64,000 nucleotides of DNA from Acidiluteibacter sp963716125 (GTDB lineage Bacteria; Bacteroidota; Bacteroidia; Flavobacteriales_E; Vicingaceae): contig OY970294.1 in NCBI GenBank assembly GCA_963716125.1, forward strand, positions 2,604,001-2,668,000. Direction: 5' to 3'. The notes under the pieces were generated by a model. That model had not been told where the DNA came from. It was given only the letters and a program-made list of their open reading frames with translations, and made no database searches. Position 1 is the stretch's first letter. Every line of letters begins with the position of its first letter. Of the stretch, positions 16,814 through 27,103 are shown piece by piece. The position numbers and the translations under genes are program-made.

Positions 16814-16821
16814 CAAATTTA
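16814..16821 (-). promoter_or_regulatory. -7 box (TAAATTTG) of the DUF4294 gene
   Basis: Minus-strand TAAATTTG, matching TAnnTTTG, 14 bp before the start codon. Confidence 0.45.
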
Positions 16822-16865
16822 AGGTTTTTATTCTATTATGCTAAAATTATGCCAATAAAGTATTT

Positions 16866-16873
16866 TAAATTTG
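16866..16873 (+). promoter_or_regulatory. -7 box (TAAATTTG) of the tsaC gene
   Basis: TAAATTTG ends 7 bp before the ATG at 16881, so the transcript would be leaderless or nearly so. No clear -33 TTG is visible. Confidence 0.45.
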
Positions 16874-16880
16874 CATCATC

Positions 16881-17444
16881 ATGAAAGAAGAAATCCAAAA
16901 AGCGCTAGAAGCTCTAAAAGAAGGCAAAACAATACTCTACCCCACAGATACCATTTGGGGATTAGGTTGCGATGCCACTAATGAGGCTGCAATAAAAAAG
17001 ATCTATCAAATAAAAAATAGAGCTGAATCCAAGAGTTTAATTGTTTTGGTCAACTCAGAAGCTATGCTCAATAAGTATTTAAGTGACATCCCTTCTATTG
17101 CTTGGGATTTAATTGATACCACCGAAAAACCTTTGACAATTGTTTATCCATCAGCTAGGTTATTAGCAAAAAATGCAATTGCATCAGATGGAAGTATCGC
17201 TATAAGATTGGTAAAGAACGAATTTTGTCAGCAATTAATACATCGATTCAATAAGCCAATTATCAGTACATCAGCTAATTTTAGTGGTGAAAAAAGTCCT
17301 GCATTGTATAAAGATATTAGTGAAGATTTAAAGAAGTTAGTGGATTATGAAGTTCAGTTAAGTTCCTACTATTCTTTAAAAGGACAACCATCAAGTATTA
17401 TTAAATTGTCTATGAATGGAGAAATTCAGCTGATAAGGAAATAG
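16881..17444 (+). CDS. tsaC: L-threonylcarbamoyladenylate synthase
   Basis: Makes threonylcarbamoyl-AMP from threonine, bicarbonate and ATP, the first step of t6A37 modification of ANN-decoding tRNAs. The protein has 187 residues, the short Sua5/YciO/YrdC form without the Sua5 C-terminal domain. Motifs are ILYPTDTIWGLGCDATNEAA (substrate loop), KNRAESKSLIVLV, SIAIRLVKNEFCQQLI and PIISTSANFSGE. The second t6A enzyme, TsaD, is encoded at 25217. The 17461 -7 box suggests that the CCA enzyme gene 40 bp downstream has its own promoter. Confidence 0.92.
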   Translation: MKEEIQKALEALKEGKTILYPTDTIWGLGCDATNEAAIKKIYQIKNRAESKSLIVLVNSEAMLNKYLSDIPSIAWDLIDTTEKPLTIVYPSARLLAKNAIASDGSIAIRLVKNEFCQQLIHRFNKPIISTSANFSGEKSPALYKDISEDLKKLVDYEVQLSSYYSLKGQPSSIIKLSMNGEIQLIRK

Positions 17445-17460
17445 ACGCTGTAGAAAAACT

Positions 17461-17468
17461 TAATTTTG
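17461..17468 (+). promoter_or_regulatory. -7 box (TAATTTTG) of the CCA enzyme gene
   Basis: TAATTTTG lies 15 bp before the TTG start at 17484. The -33 element is not evident. Confidence 0.45.
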
Positions 17469-17483
17469 TAAAAAAATTTAGAA

Positions 17484-18908
17484 TTGGAATTAGAACTTGC
17501 TTTAAAAAACAAGATTTTTGATATCATACATCAAGCAGCCGCATCTATTCATGTAGATGCTTACGTTATTGGTGGTTATGTAAGAGATTTAATCCTCGAA
17601 AGAGAAAGTAAAGATATTGATATAGTTGCCATTGGCAGCGGAATCGATTTAGCGAATGAGGTCGCTAAAAAAATTGGTGGAAAAACTCATGTAAATGTGT
17701 TCAAAAATTTTGGGACTGCTATGCTCAATTATAAAGGTTTTGAAATAGAATTTGTAGGCGCTAGAAAAGAAAGCTATAATAGAGATAGCCGAAAACCGAT
17801 AGTAGAAGATGGCACTTTAGAAGACGATCAAAATAGAAGAGATTTTACGATTAATGCTTTGGCAATTAGCTTGAATGACGGAAATTATGGAGATTTAAAA
17901 GATCCTTTTGGAGGAATAAAAGACATCTCATTAAAGCGAATTACTACTCCTTTAGATCCTGACATTACTTATTCAGATGATCCCTTACGAATGATGCGCG
18001 CCATAAGATTTGCGTCACAATTAAATTTCGAAATCGATCCCATTTCATTTGAATCTATTAAAAAGAATAAAGAACGCATTGAAATAGTTTCTCAAGAAAG
18101 AATTACGGATGAATTGAACAAAATAATTCTTTCAAAAGTTCCTTCTGTAGGGTTTAAGTTGTTGTTTGATTCAGGGCTTTTAGAAATTATTTTTCCAAAA
18201 ATGACAGAATTGTATGGTGTTGAATTTATTGATGGTAAAGGACACAAAGATAATTTTTACCACACTTTACAAGTATTAGACAATATTTCTAAGAACACAG
18301 ATGACTTATGGTTAAGATGGGCAGCAATTTTACATGATATAGCCAAACCTCCTACCAAAAGATTTGAAAAAAATATCGGTTGGACTTTTCATGGACACGA
18401 AGATAAAGGCGCTCAAATGGTTCCTCAAATTTTTAAAAAATTAAAGTTGCCTTTGGATAATAAAATGAAGTATGTTCAAAAACTAGTAAAACTACATTTG
18501 AGACCAATTGCTCTTGTAAAAGAAACAGTAAGTGATTCTGCAGTGCGCCGTTTACTGTTTGAGGCTGGTGATGATATTGATGATTTAATGACCTTATGTT
18601 CAGCTGATATCACGACTAAGAATAAAAAGAAAATGGTGAATTATTTACAAAACTTTGAAATTGTAAAAGAAAAATTAATCACTATTGAAGAAAAAGATAA
18701 ATTAAGAAATTGGCAACCTCCTGTTAGCGGTGAGTTAATTATGGAAACTTTTAATTTGAAACCTTCTAAGGAAGTGGGAATTATTAAAACTGCTATAAGA
18801 GAAGCTATTTTAGATGGAGAAATTGATGGCAATTATGAGGCATCTTATCAATTTATGCTGAACTTAGGAACTCAATTAGGTCTTCAAAAAGAAAACAAAA
18901 AAATATGA
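17484..18908 (+). CDS. cca: CCA tRNA nucleotidyltransferase with HD domain
   Basis: Adds or repairs the CCA end of tRNAs; the tRNA-Arg at 35.5 kb has no encoded CCA. The protein has 474 residues. The class II polymerase head shows YVIGGYVRDL (28-37), the metal-binding DIDIVAIG (44-51) and RRDFTINALAISL. The neck motif SDDPLRMMRAIRFASQLNFE follows. A C-terminal HD domain is present (WAAILHDIAKPPTKRF, then TFHGHEDKGAQM and VKLHLRP). The start is TTG at 17484; no ATG fits before GGYVRD. The stop overlaps the next start (ATGA), which suggests coupling. Confidence 0.92.
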   Translation: MELELALKNKIFDIIHQAAASIHVDAYVIGGYVRDLILERESKDIDIVAIGSGIDLANEVAKKIGGKTHVNVFKNFGTAMLNYKGFEIEFVGARKESYNRDSRKPIVEDGTLEDDQNRRDFTINALAISLNDGNYGDLKDPFGGIKDISLKRITTPLDPDITYSDDPLRMMRAIRFASQLNFEIDPISFESIKKNKERIEIVSQERITDELNKIILSKVPSVGFKLLFDSGLLEIIFPKMTELYGVEFIDGKGHKDNFYHTLQVLDNISKNTDDLWLRWAAILHDIAKPPTKRFEKNIGWTFHGHEDKGAQMVPQIFKKLKLPLDNKMKYVQKLVKLHLRPIALVKETVSDSAVRRLLFEAGDDIDDLMTLCSADITTKNKKKMVNYLQNFEIVKEKLITIEEKDKLRNWQPPVSGELIMETFNLKPSKEVGIIKTAIREAILDGEIDGNYEASYQFMLNLGTQLGLQKENKKI

Positions 18909-19468
18909 AAACTTATACATTAAGAATAATACCTGAGGTAGATGAAATCGTTTATAGAGATATTATTGTAAACGAAAAAAACACATTTTATCAATTGCAC
19001 GATTTTATTTTAGACGCCTTTGAATTTTCTAAAGATCAAATGGCTTCTTTTTATAAAAGTGACGAAGATTGGATTAAAGGACAAGAAATTAGTTTGTTTG
19101 GTGTAGAAGATTCTGATGTGCTGGAAATGGATAGCACACTTATTGGCAACCACATTCAAGATATCAATCAAAAGTTTATTTATGTCTATGATTTTTTAGC
19201 CATGTGGAATTTCACCATTGAAATCATGGAAATTGGCAAATCGGCAGAAAATAAAAATTATCCAATCAATGGAAAATCCTTTGGAAAAGCTCCGAATCAA
19301 AATGAAAAAGATTTAGATGCCAATGATGCTGAAAGTATATTGGTTAATGCTCTTTTTGAAGATGAAGATAAAGGAAGTTATAAGGATTTATATGATGAGG
19401 AGGAAGAGGATGACTTATTTGATGATGACCGCTTTGAAAGCTTAGACGATTATGACGAATATCAATAA
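18905..19468 (+). CDS. pRiA4b ORF-3-like (IS1096 TnpR-like) protein
   Basis: Protein of 187 residues. The first about 110 residues match the plasmid pRiA4b ORF-3 / IS1096 passenger TnpR-like family (YTLRIIPEVDEIVYRDIIV, TFYQLHDFILDAF, QKFIYVYDFLAMWNFTIEI). The tail is very acidic (DEEEEDDLFDDDRFESLDDY). Despite the family name it is not a mobile-element gene here. It sits in a tight housekeeping operon, overlapping the CCA enzyme by 4 bp and miaA by 17 bp, an order I believe is common in Bacteroidota. Its molecular function is unknown. Confidence 0.8.
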   Translation: MKTYTLRIIPEVDEIVYRDIIVNEKNTFYQLHDFILDAFEFSKDQMASFYKSDEDWIKGQEISLFGVEDSDVLEMDSTLIGNHIQDINQKFIYVYDFLAMWNFTIEIMEIGKSAENKNYPINGKSFGKAPNQNEKDLDANDAESILVNALFEDEDKGSYKDLYDEEEEDDLFDDDRFESLDDYDEYQ

Positions 19469-20381
19469 GGTAGACAAAAGCTCTAAAACACTTATTGTTA
19501 TTGTTGGTCCTACTGCCATAGGAAAAACATCGTTATCAATAGAAATAGCCAAATTATTTAATACAGAAATAGTTTCAGCAGATTCGAGGCAATTTTTTAA
19601 GGAATTATCAATTGGAACAGCCAAGCCTGATGCAGCCGAAATGCAAGGTATTCCACATCATTTCATTAATTCACATTCTATTGAAGAAGAATATAATGTA
19701 AATGATTACGAGCAAGATGCTTTAAAGGTAATCGAACAGATTTTTGACCATAAAAATCTCGCTATTCTTGTTGGTGGATCAGGTTTATATATTGATGCGC
19801 TATGTTATGGTTTAGATGAGGGTTTGCCAGATGCAGATATGAATATCCGTAAAGAACTAAACGAAAAGTTAGAAATACGTGGAATTGAAGCTCTTCAACA
19901 GCAATTAAAAATGCTCGACCCTGAGTTTTATGAAAAAGTAGATTTGAATAATAGTAAACGTTTATTACGAGCTTTAGAAGTTTGTCTAATCAGTGGTAAA
20001 ACCTTCACTTCGTTTCGAAAAGGAATCCAAAAATCAAGACCATTTAATATCCTAAAAATAGGATTAGAAATGGATAGAGAAGCACTATACGATAGAATCA
20101 ACCAGAGAGTGGATAATATGATGGAGAAAGGACTTTTGAAAGAAGTGAAGTCTGTGGAGAAATACCGCCATCAAAATGCATTAAAAACAGTTGGATATAG
20201 AGAATTATTTGATTTCTTAGATGAGAAGCTTAATAAAGAAGAAGCTATTGATAAAATAAAAATCAATAGTAGAAGATATGCCAAAAGACAAATGACTTGG
20301 TTTAAAAAAGATGAGAATACTATTTGGTTTAATGTGAAAATGACCAAAGAAATCATTACTTTTATAGAGTCGTCAATATAA
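19452..20381 (+). CDS. miaA: tRNA dimethylallyltransferase
   Basis: Transfers a dimethylallyl group to N6 of adenosine 37 in tRNAs reading UNN codons. The protein has 309 residues with P-loop GPTAIGKT (19-26), DSRQFFKELSIGTAKPD (44 onward), PHHFINSHSIEEEYNVNDYE, VGGSGLYIDALCYG, NSKRLLRALEV and the C-terminal RRYAKRQMTWFKK. The start ATG lies inside the acidic tail of the preceding gene in another frame, a 17-bp overlap. All key motifs are present. It belongs to a tRNA-processing cluster with tsaC, cca and tsaD. Confidence 0.94.
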   Translation: MTNINKVDKSSKTLIVIVGPTAIGKTSLSIEIAKLFNTEIVSADSRQFFKELSIGTAKPDAAEMQGIPHHFINSHSIEEEYNVNDYEQDALKVIEQIFDHKNLAILVGGSGLYIDALCYGLDEGLPDADMNIRKELNEKLEIRGIEALQQQLKMLDPEFYEKVDLNNSKRLLRALEVCLISGKTFTSFRKGIQKSRPFNILKIGLEMDREALYDRINQRVDNMMEKGLLKEVKSVEKYRHQNALKTVGYRELFDFLDEKLNKEEAIDKIKINSRRYAKRQMTWFKKDENTIWFNVKMTKEIITFIESSI

Positions 20382-20383
20382 TT

Positions 20384-20701
20384 ATGGATAGAATAGATCA
20401 AATATCAGATATGCTCAACAAAGACCCAAAGGACAGCTTTTTAAGGTATGCTTTGGCTTTGGAGTATGAAAAAGTAGGAGATAGTAAAAAGGCTATTCAA
20501 TTAATAAAAGCGTTGATAGAAAGCGATGAAGAGTATTTAGGAGCCTATTACAAATTGGGTCAGTTGCACGAAGAAAAAAATGATCCTAAAACTGCCATTA
20601 CTATTTATAAAAAAGGGATTGAATTAGCCGAAAAACAAAACGATGTAAAAGCAAAAGGCGAACTAAATGAAGCTCTATGGTTGATTGAAGAATACGAGTA
20701 A
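20384..20701 (+). CDS. Tetratricopeptide-repeat protein
   Basis: Small soluble protein of 105 residues with two to three TPR helical pairs (DSFLRYALALEYEKVGDSKK, YLGAYYKLGQLHEEKNDPKT, AITIYKKGIELAEKQND). It has no signal peptide, so it is cytoplasmic. It begins two bases after the miaA stop and is surely cotranscribed. TPRs bind other proteins; the partner is unknown. It ends 4 bp before the convergent tamB gene. Confidence 0.8.
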   Translation: MDRIDQISDMLNKDPKDSFLRYALALEYEKVGDSKKAIQLIKALIESDEEYLGAYYKLGQLHEEKNDPKTAITIYKKGIELAEKQNDVKAKGELNEALWLIEEYE

Positions 20702-20705
20702 AATC

Positions 20706-23700
20706 TTACTTATCACTACTACTACTTCCAAAAATCAATTTTTTGTATTTCTCTAATAACTCGTCTATCGTATCAAACTCTTCTCTATAAAACAAACCAA
20801 CACCTTGTGTATAAGGGCTATTCAATTGCAACAAACTGTTATTATTAGATCTATTAAATCCTCTAACTCTAAATCTACCATCTTGGCTAATTTTATATTC
20901 TACGGAGAATTCTCCTATCAAACCTGAAGCAGATTGGTTATTTGCATATTGATAATTGTTAGAGGAATACCCTACATTGCCATCTAAAAGTACTCTGTCA
21001 TTAAATATTTGTGTGGAGAGTGCCAATTCGTACTCATCACTAGAAAGCTCATCTCCAGGACGATAATTAACTCCAACATTTACATCATCACTTAATCGTG
21101 AAAGCCAATTACTTAATTGATTAGACAAAAATTCGGAGGAACTTGTAGCGCCCACATTAGCATGCTGATAATCTTGACCTAAACCTGAAGGTGTTGCAAA
21201 ACGGTTTAAAATTAGCAATGAAAACACTTGTTTGTTCATTTCTTGTTTATTTACTTCTGCAGAATTGACATATAAAATACTGTTTAATCGCTGCTGTGTA
21301 GCATCATCAGCAGTTGGTAGCTTTATATCAAAATCAATTTCAGGATTCATAAGCTTGCCTTCCATATTTAATTTTAAGGAAACAGGAACTCTTTTTCTAT
21401 AGTTTCCCGTACTATCATCAGGTAAAATATCATACAGAGAAGATCGTAACTTATAAATAGCAGATAAATCCATATTTGCCTCAAAAGGATCACCATTCCA
21501 AGTTATTACTCCTCCCTTCTGTAAGACAAACTTTTTATTGATCAAATTTTGGAGAGTAAACAAATAATCTCCTTCATCAATTACGTATTGACCAAACATT
21601 TCAAAATCACCTAATGTAGTAATTTGCATTTTTAAATTTCCACTTCCTCTCCCCTTTATTACATCCCCAATTTGTTCGTCAAAAATTAATCTAACTTCTG
21701 CATCAGGAGTTACAGATAAATCAAAATTCATGGTTATACCATCCAAATTAACTTCATAATCGCTATTGACTTTATACACTCTATCTTTTTCTATAAATGT
21801 TAAAAAATTAGAGCTATAAACTTCCGATTCGCCCGATAATGGGATATTTAAACGTGTATTTTTATCGGTAGTCACATTCAAGTCAAAAATTAAATTATTC
21901 GCAAAACCACTGATGTTAGCTAGTCCACTAATATTTGCCTTTCCATAATACATATCATTATCGACTGCAGTGGTATTTAAAGCCATAAAATTTTTCATTT
22001 CTAACCCAATATCTAAACTGAAATTTTCATACTTTTCATGAAATGCTGTGCCAGTGGCTATGGCAGAATTACCTTTCTCATCTACTATTTTTATTAAGTT
22101 AAATCCAAAGAAATCAGGTTCAATAATGATTTCATCATTGATGGTATAAAAGGTATTCAAATAATCGACTTTAAACTTGCTGTTTGTAAGTCTAAGTTTA
22201 CCCTCCAATTCAGGCAATTCTATGTCTCCTTTTATTTCAACATCACCATTAAATGAACCTTCAATTTCGCTGAATGTAATCCACCACATATTGCTCAAAA
22301 ATATTGAGTGGTGCTTGATTAAATTTAGCTTTAATTATAACATTATTTACCTCTTTTTTAGGAAAATAACTTCCACTAAATCGCAACATTGGATTAGCTG
22401 AAGTGCCGATGTAACCATTGGCAACCACTTCATCGTTATCGATACTGTAAGAACTACTCAACGCACCATTACCAATCAAATTTTTATTGATTTTCAAATC
22501 ATTTAAAACAATTTTAGCAGTAATAATAGGTTTGCTGTATAAATCTTTAAGATTAATATATCCGGAAATATCTCCATCAAATTGAATGGCAGAAGCAGGA
22601 ACTATGTTTTCTAAATAAGTTAGATTCATTTGATCAAAAGTCACTTTTAGAGAGTCACTTTGATCATTACTTACTTTTCCGTTGATACGAAGAAGCTCTA
22701 TAGAACTTTCAACTTCTAAATTACTCACTGTTATAGCACTACTATCAATTTCTATCCTATTTTGATTGTTAAATCGCCAAATTGTATCTTTAATAACAAT
22801 GTAAGATTCTAAAAATCGACTCGTATTCTTTGAGAAACCATTAAATGCAGTTTCAATTTGTAAATCAGCTTTATAAGTTCTGTTATTATTATTTTCCCAA
22901 TTTAAAAAGGTATTGAGTGTGTCGTTAGCTGATTTCAATTTGAGCTCTACGTTCTCTATTTCATTTTGTGCTGAAAGCTGTACTCTATTGATGTTGGTAT
23001 TTAAAATCAACTCATTATTAGGACTTTCACCGAAAATGCTCACATTCTGAAATTTATATCCATCATATTCCACTAATGGAAAAAAAGCATCAAAATTTAC
23101 CACCTGCTGCCGACTATTATAAAAACCATTTATTTGAGACTGAGCACTCACCACTAATGATGGAAGAAATAAATCAGTAACTATTTTAGTATTTTTAAGT
23201 TTAAGGTCAAACGTAAAATCTTCTTGCCCTGTTTCTTTCACATATTCATTTCTAGCAGAAGGAATATAGGCAATAACAAAATTGGTCAATGATGGAATCA
23301 AATCTTCAAAAGAATAGTTTCCTGATAAATTTAAATCTGCGATATCTGATCTTAAAGAAATACTTCTTAACGTATCGCTAAATCGGAATGCATCCAATGT
23401 AATATCCTTCACATAAAAAGTGTGTAAGCTATCTTTATAAAAACTATTGTTTAGTTGCAAATTACCTTCTAGGTTATCTAGCTTATCTCCTATCATATTG
23501 AGACTTGCAGTGGTTGAAATAACCATAGAACTATCAAAGCCATTGATTAATTTGAGCTGACTTAACTTTGCCTTATTGATATTTGCTTTAAAATTATATA
23601 AAGGTAATCGACCTGACATATCAATCTTTCCATTGAAATCAAAATCTATATTTTTATCTCTAATAGAAGCAAAACCTTCGAATCTTTGGTTGTTCAATTT

Positions 23701-25155
23701 TCCTTTTAAATCAATGTTCTTATAGGTATAATCTAATAAAGCTGCCGATTTAATTTTCCCAGCAACATCAACTTCTAAATTCTTAGCGTTAAACCCACTA
23801 CCTTCAACGGAAGCAACTAAACTAACGGTTTTTATTTCATTTTGAATATCAAAAAATCTACCTACATCAAAGTTGATCATTTCTACTTTTCCTTTATAAT
23901 AGGGCATTTTCCCTTTATTTTTTAAAGCTAAATCTGTAATCAATTGTCCTAATGCAGTTTTAAACTCACCATAAGCTACAAAATCATTTATAAAACCGGT
24001 AAAACTTCCTTGAAAATAAATATCCCCTAATCGACCTATTTCATTAGACAACTGGATAGTTTTTCCATCTTCAAAAGGTGGCAAAGGAATTTTTTCTAAA
24101 CTTTCTCTTGAAGTAATTAGTTCGCTAACCTTTAAATAGATAAATGTCTCTTCAATATTGGGTAAACCTCGTAAATCAAAATTACCTTTCAAATAAGTTT
24201 CTCCTAAAAGTTGCATATCTACATTTCTACCTTTTAAGTTGGAAACAGTGCCGCTGACTTTCCCACTCAATGCAATTTTTAAGTCTAATCCTTTCAATTC
24301 AGGTGCGAAATAAGAGATATCCTTTAATGAGATAGTTGTATTCTCGAAATCGGATTTCATTTTTACTGAATCAATAAAACTATTGTAGGAGCGATAAGAT
24401 GAAGTATTAAACTGTAAATCAGTTTTAATTTCAGATAAAGGAGTAGCTAACTCTAATCCATCAATCCTTAATAAGCTTGAATGTAATTGTGTTTTTCCAT
24501 TCATTTTATCAACCTCAAAACCACTGGATTCAATAAATGATAGTCCTTCAACAACTGTATTGATCGTATCTAAATCAAAGTGAATATCACTGAACCGACC
24601 ATTTATTTGTTTTACATTTAAATGACTAAAATCAATTCCATAAACTACTGAATCATAGCCTATATCATCATAATTAAATCTAGAGTTAATTAACTGTAAA
24701 CTATTAAAATTTACTATCCATTCAGAAGGAACGGTATCCACTGTGGCAGTTTGTGGAGGACTAAAAAAATCAGTTAAAAAGTCATAGTTGGAACCAGCGG
24801 TATCTGCCCAAGTTTTCAAATTAAAATAAGCGTTATCCAGACTTATTTCATTGATATTGATTGTCTTTTTCTTAAATTGAAGTATTTTAAAATTAACTTC
24901 AATTTTATTGGCATAAAGCAATGTGTCTTGTGATAAATCTTCAATATAAACTCCTTCTAAAACCAAAGTTTTAAAAAATTCTACATTCAACTGATCAATT
25001 TTTACAACTGTTCCTAGTTTTTTGGATAGATAATCTGTTGCAAATCCACTTACATATGTTTGCACGACAGCAAAACGCAGCGAAAAAATTAAAATACCGA
25101 ATAGTAGGAGGACTCCTATTATAAGTTTTAATAAAAATTTCAGTACTTTTTTAAT
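20706..25155 (-). CDS. tamB: TamB-like translocation/assembly module protein, frameshifted
   Basis: Very large periplasmic AsmA/TamB protein, about 1480 residues when joined, anchored by one N-terminal membrane helix and thought to bridge inner and outer membranes for lipid transport or barrel assembly. The upstream frame gives the N-terminal beta-helical part; the downstream frame holds the TamB (DUF490) domain (GEYLFTLQNLINKKFVLQKG; QLSNWLSRLSDDVNVGVNYR). One surplus base near 22275 shifts the frame; removing it joins EQYVVDY to FSEIEGSF. The membrane segment (KFLLKLIIGVLLLFGILIF) lies upstream of the first GTG and has no ATG, GTG or TTG. An ATT at 25155 would give the usual xKKVLKF start. 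Divergent from tsaD. Confidence 0.82.
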
Positions 25156-25216
25156 AATTTTACGTTTTTATATGATGTTAGCAAACATCATGCAAATTTC
25201 AACAAAATAGCAGTTT

Positions 25217-26242
25217 ATGTCATCTTCTCAACCAATTATTTTAAGTATTGAATCTTCATGTGATGATACTTCAGCTGCTATATTACAAGGGAATAAGCTG
25301 TTATCTAATATTACTGCCAATCAATCTGTTCATAAACAATATGGTGGAGTAGTTCCTGAATTAGCTTCAAGAGCACATCAACAAAACATTATTCCCGTAG
25401 TAGAAAGTGCTATAAAAGCAGCTAAAATAAACAAGGAACAAATTGATGCTGTTGCTTTTACGCGTGGACCGGGCTTAATGGGATCTTTGTTGGTTGGGGC
25501 TTCATTTGCTAAATCTTTTGCAATGGCTAAAAATATTCCATTAATAGAGGTGAATCATATGAAAGGTCATATTTTGGCACATTTTATAATCGACGAAAAT
25601 AAAAATGAAGTTCCAAATTTTCCATTTATCTGTTTAACTGTTTCCGGTGGTCACACGCAAATTGTAAAAGTGGATAGTCCTTCAGAAATGAAAATTATAG
25701 GGCAGACAATAGACGATGCAGCGGGAGAAGCCTTTGATAAAATCGCAAAAATTATGGGTCTTCCATATCCTGGTGGTCCTTTGATAGATAAATACGCTAA
25801 AGAAGGCAATCCAAATGCTTTTAAATTTACTCAACCTAAAGTAGAAGCGTATAATTTTAGTTTTAGCGGATTAAAAACAGCTGTATTGTATTTTCTTCAA
25901 AAAGAAATTAAAAAAAACCCTGATTTTATAGAAGAGAATAAAGCTGACATTTGTGCCTCCGTTCAATATACAATAGTTACTATATTAATAAAGCAATTAA
26001 AAAAAGTATTAAAAGATACTCAAATTAAGGAAGTTGCAATTGCAGGTGGAGTTTCGGCTAATTCAGGATTGAGAACTGCTTTGAAAGAATTAGAAAAAGA
26101 TGGGACAATTAAAACCCATATTCCTCCATTTGCATATTGCACTGATAATGCTGCCATGATTGGTATTGCGGGATATTTTAAATATTTAAATCAAGAATTT
26201 TCTCCATATACCATATCTCCATCTGCAAGATTAGCTTTCTAA
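25217..26242 (+). CDS. tsaD: tRNA N6-adenosine threonylcarbamoyltransferase
   Basis: Catalytic subunit of t6A37 synthesis, transferring the threonylcarbamoyl group made by TsaC. The protein has 341 residues, typical length. It shows the ASKHA fold start ILSIESSCDDTSAAIL, GGVVPELASRAHQQ, the metal-binding HMKGHILAH, SGGHTQIV, DDAAGEAFDKIAKIMGLPYP, GGVSANSGLR and the final YCTDNAAMIGIAGY. ATG start. The last 12 bp overlap the convergent hydrolase gene. Confidence 0.96.
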   Translation: MSSSQPIILSIESSCDDTSAAILQGNKLLSNITANQSVHKQYGGVVPELASRAHQQNIIPVVESAIKAAKINKEQIDAVAFTRGPGLMGSLLVGASFAKSFAMAKNIPLIEVNHMKGHILAHFIIDENKNEVPNFPFICLTVSGGHTQIVKVDSPSEMKIIGQTIDDAAGEAFDKIAKIMGLPYPGGPLIDKYAKEGNPNAFKFTQPKVEAYNFSFSGLKTAVLYFLQKEIKKNPDFIEENKADICASVQYTIVTILIKQLKKVLKDTQIKEVAIAGGVSANSGLRTALKELEKDGTIKTHIPPFAYCTDNAAMIGIAGYFKYLNQEFSPYTISPSARLAF

Positions 26243-27064
26243 AAATTTCTCGATTGCCTTCATCATTTTAATGGTAACTTCGGGCAAAACAACTTCATTA
26301 TAAGGATGGTATCCTCCAAAAGTATGATTAGCATTTTCAATAGTAATTAATTTTGAATTTTTAGATGCTGTTTTCAAGGCCACAGCGTTTTCAAAGGTGA
26401 CTGTTTCATCGTCTGAGCCTTGAACAATTAAATAAGGTATTTCTAAATTCTTTGCAGCTGATATTATATTTAATCGCGCCTTATTTTGTATCAAATCTTC
26501 GCAATATTGATAAAATACTGGTAAATTTTGTTGGGTACGAGAGTTTAGAATATATCGAACTCCACTCAATTTCCAATTTTTCATAGCTTTATAATCAGGC
26601 AATCGTGCTTCAAAATCACTTAATGCAGCTAACGTAATTAATTTATTAATTCTTTCATCTTCAGCAGCTTTTATAATTGAAATAGCTCCTCCTCTACTGT
26701 GTCCCATCAAAATCAATTCCTTGTTAATTAGATGTTCTCTTTCTAAAAAATCAATTACCAATTCCAAATCATTTAACTCGGTGCTTAAATTATTTTCTCC
26801 AAAAGCGGTTTCATCGGGAAAATCAATTGGATTTTCAATTGTACCTCCATTGTATGAAAAATTGAACTTTACAAAAAGATATCCTTTCTGAGCAAACTCT
26901 TCGGCCAATAAGTTAAAATGACCCCAATCTTTAAATCCTTTAAAGCCATGAACAAATAATATGGTTCCTTTGGCAACCTTTTCGACTCTTTTAGTGTCTA
27001 TTAATAAAGGTTTTTGTCGACTACCCGGAATTGTAAAAGACTCATTTAATAGTTTATTTGACAT
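26231..27064 (-). CDS. Alpha/beta-hydrolase (dienelactone-hydrolase-like)
   Basis: Cytoplasmic hydrolase of 277 residues with the alpha/beta fold: oxyanion-side motif LFVHGFKGFKDWG, nucleophile elbow LMGHSRGGA (Ser of GHSRG), acid IVQGSDDETV and His in ENANHTFGG. These make a complete Ser-Asp-His triad. There is no signal peptide. The substrate is unknown; esters or acylated peptides are possible. The gene ends inside tsaD (12-bp overlap) and is divergent from the secreted protease gene across 39 bp. Confidence 0.82.
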   Translation of the reverse strand: MSNKLLNESFTIPGSRQKPLLIDTKRVEKVAKGTILFVHGFKGFKDWGHFNLLAEEFAQKGYLFVKFNFSYNGGTIENPIDFPDETAFGENNLSTELNDLELVIDFLEREHLINKELILMGHSRGGAISIIKAAEDERINKLITLAALSDFEARLPDYKAMKNWKLSGVRYILNSRTQQNLPVFYQYCEDLIQNKARLNIISAAKNLEIPYLIVQGSDDETVTFENAVALKTASKNSKLITIENANHTFGGYHPYNEVVLPEVTIKMMKAIEKFLES

Positions 27065-27103
27065 TATTTCTACTTTTCTTTTATTAATTTTAGCTTTTAA
27101 TAT

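Noticed and set aside
18905..19468. Mobile-element passenger gene (IS1096 TnpR-like)
   Set aside because: No transposase or inverted repeats are near; it overlaps housekeeping genes on both sides.
22240..22298. Two separate TamB genes
   Set aside because: The downstream frame starts inside the domain without signal or membrane helix, and dropping one base joins both halves smoothly.
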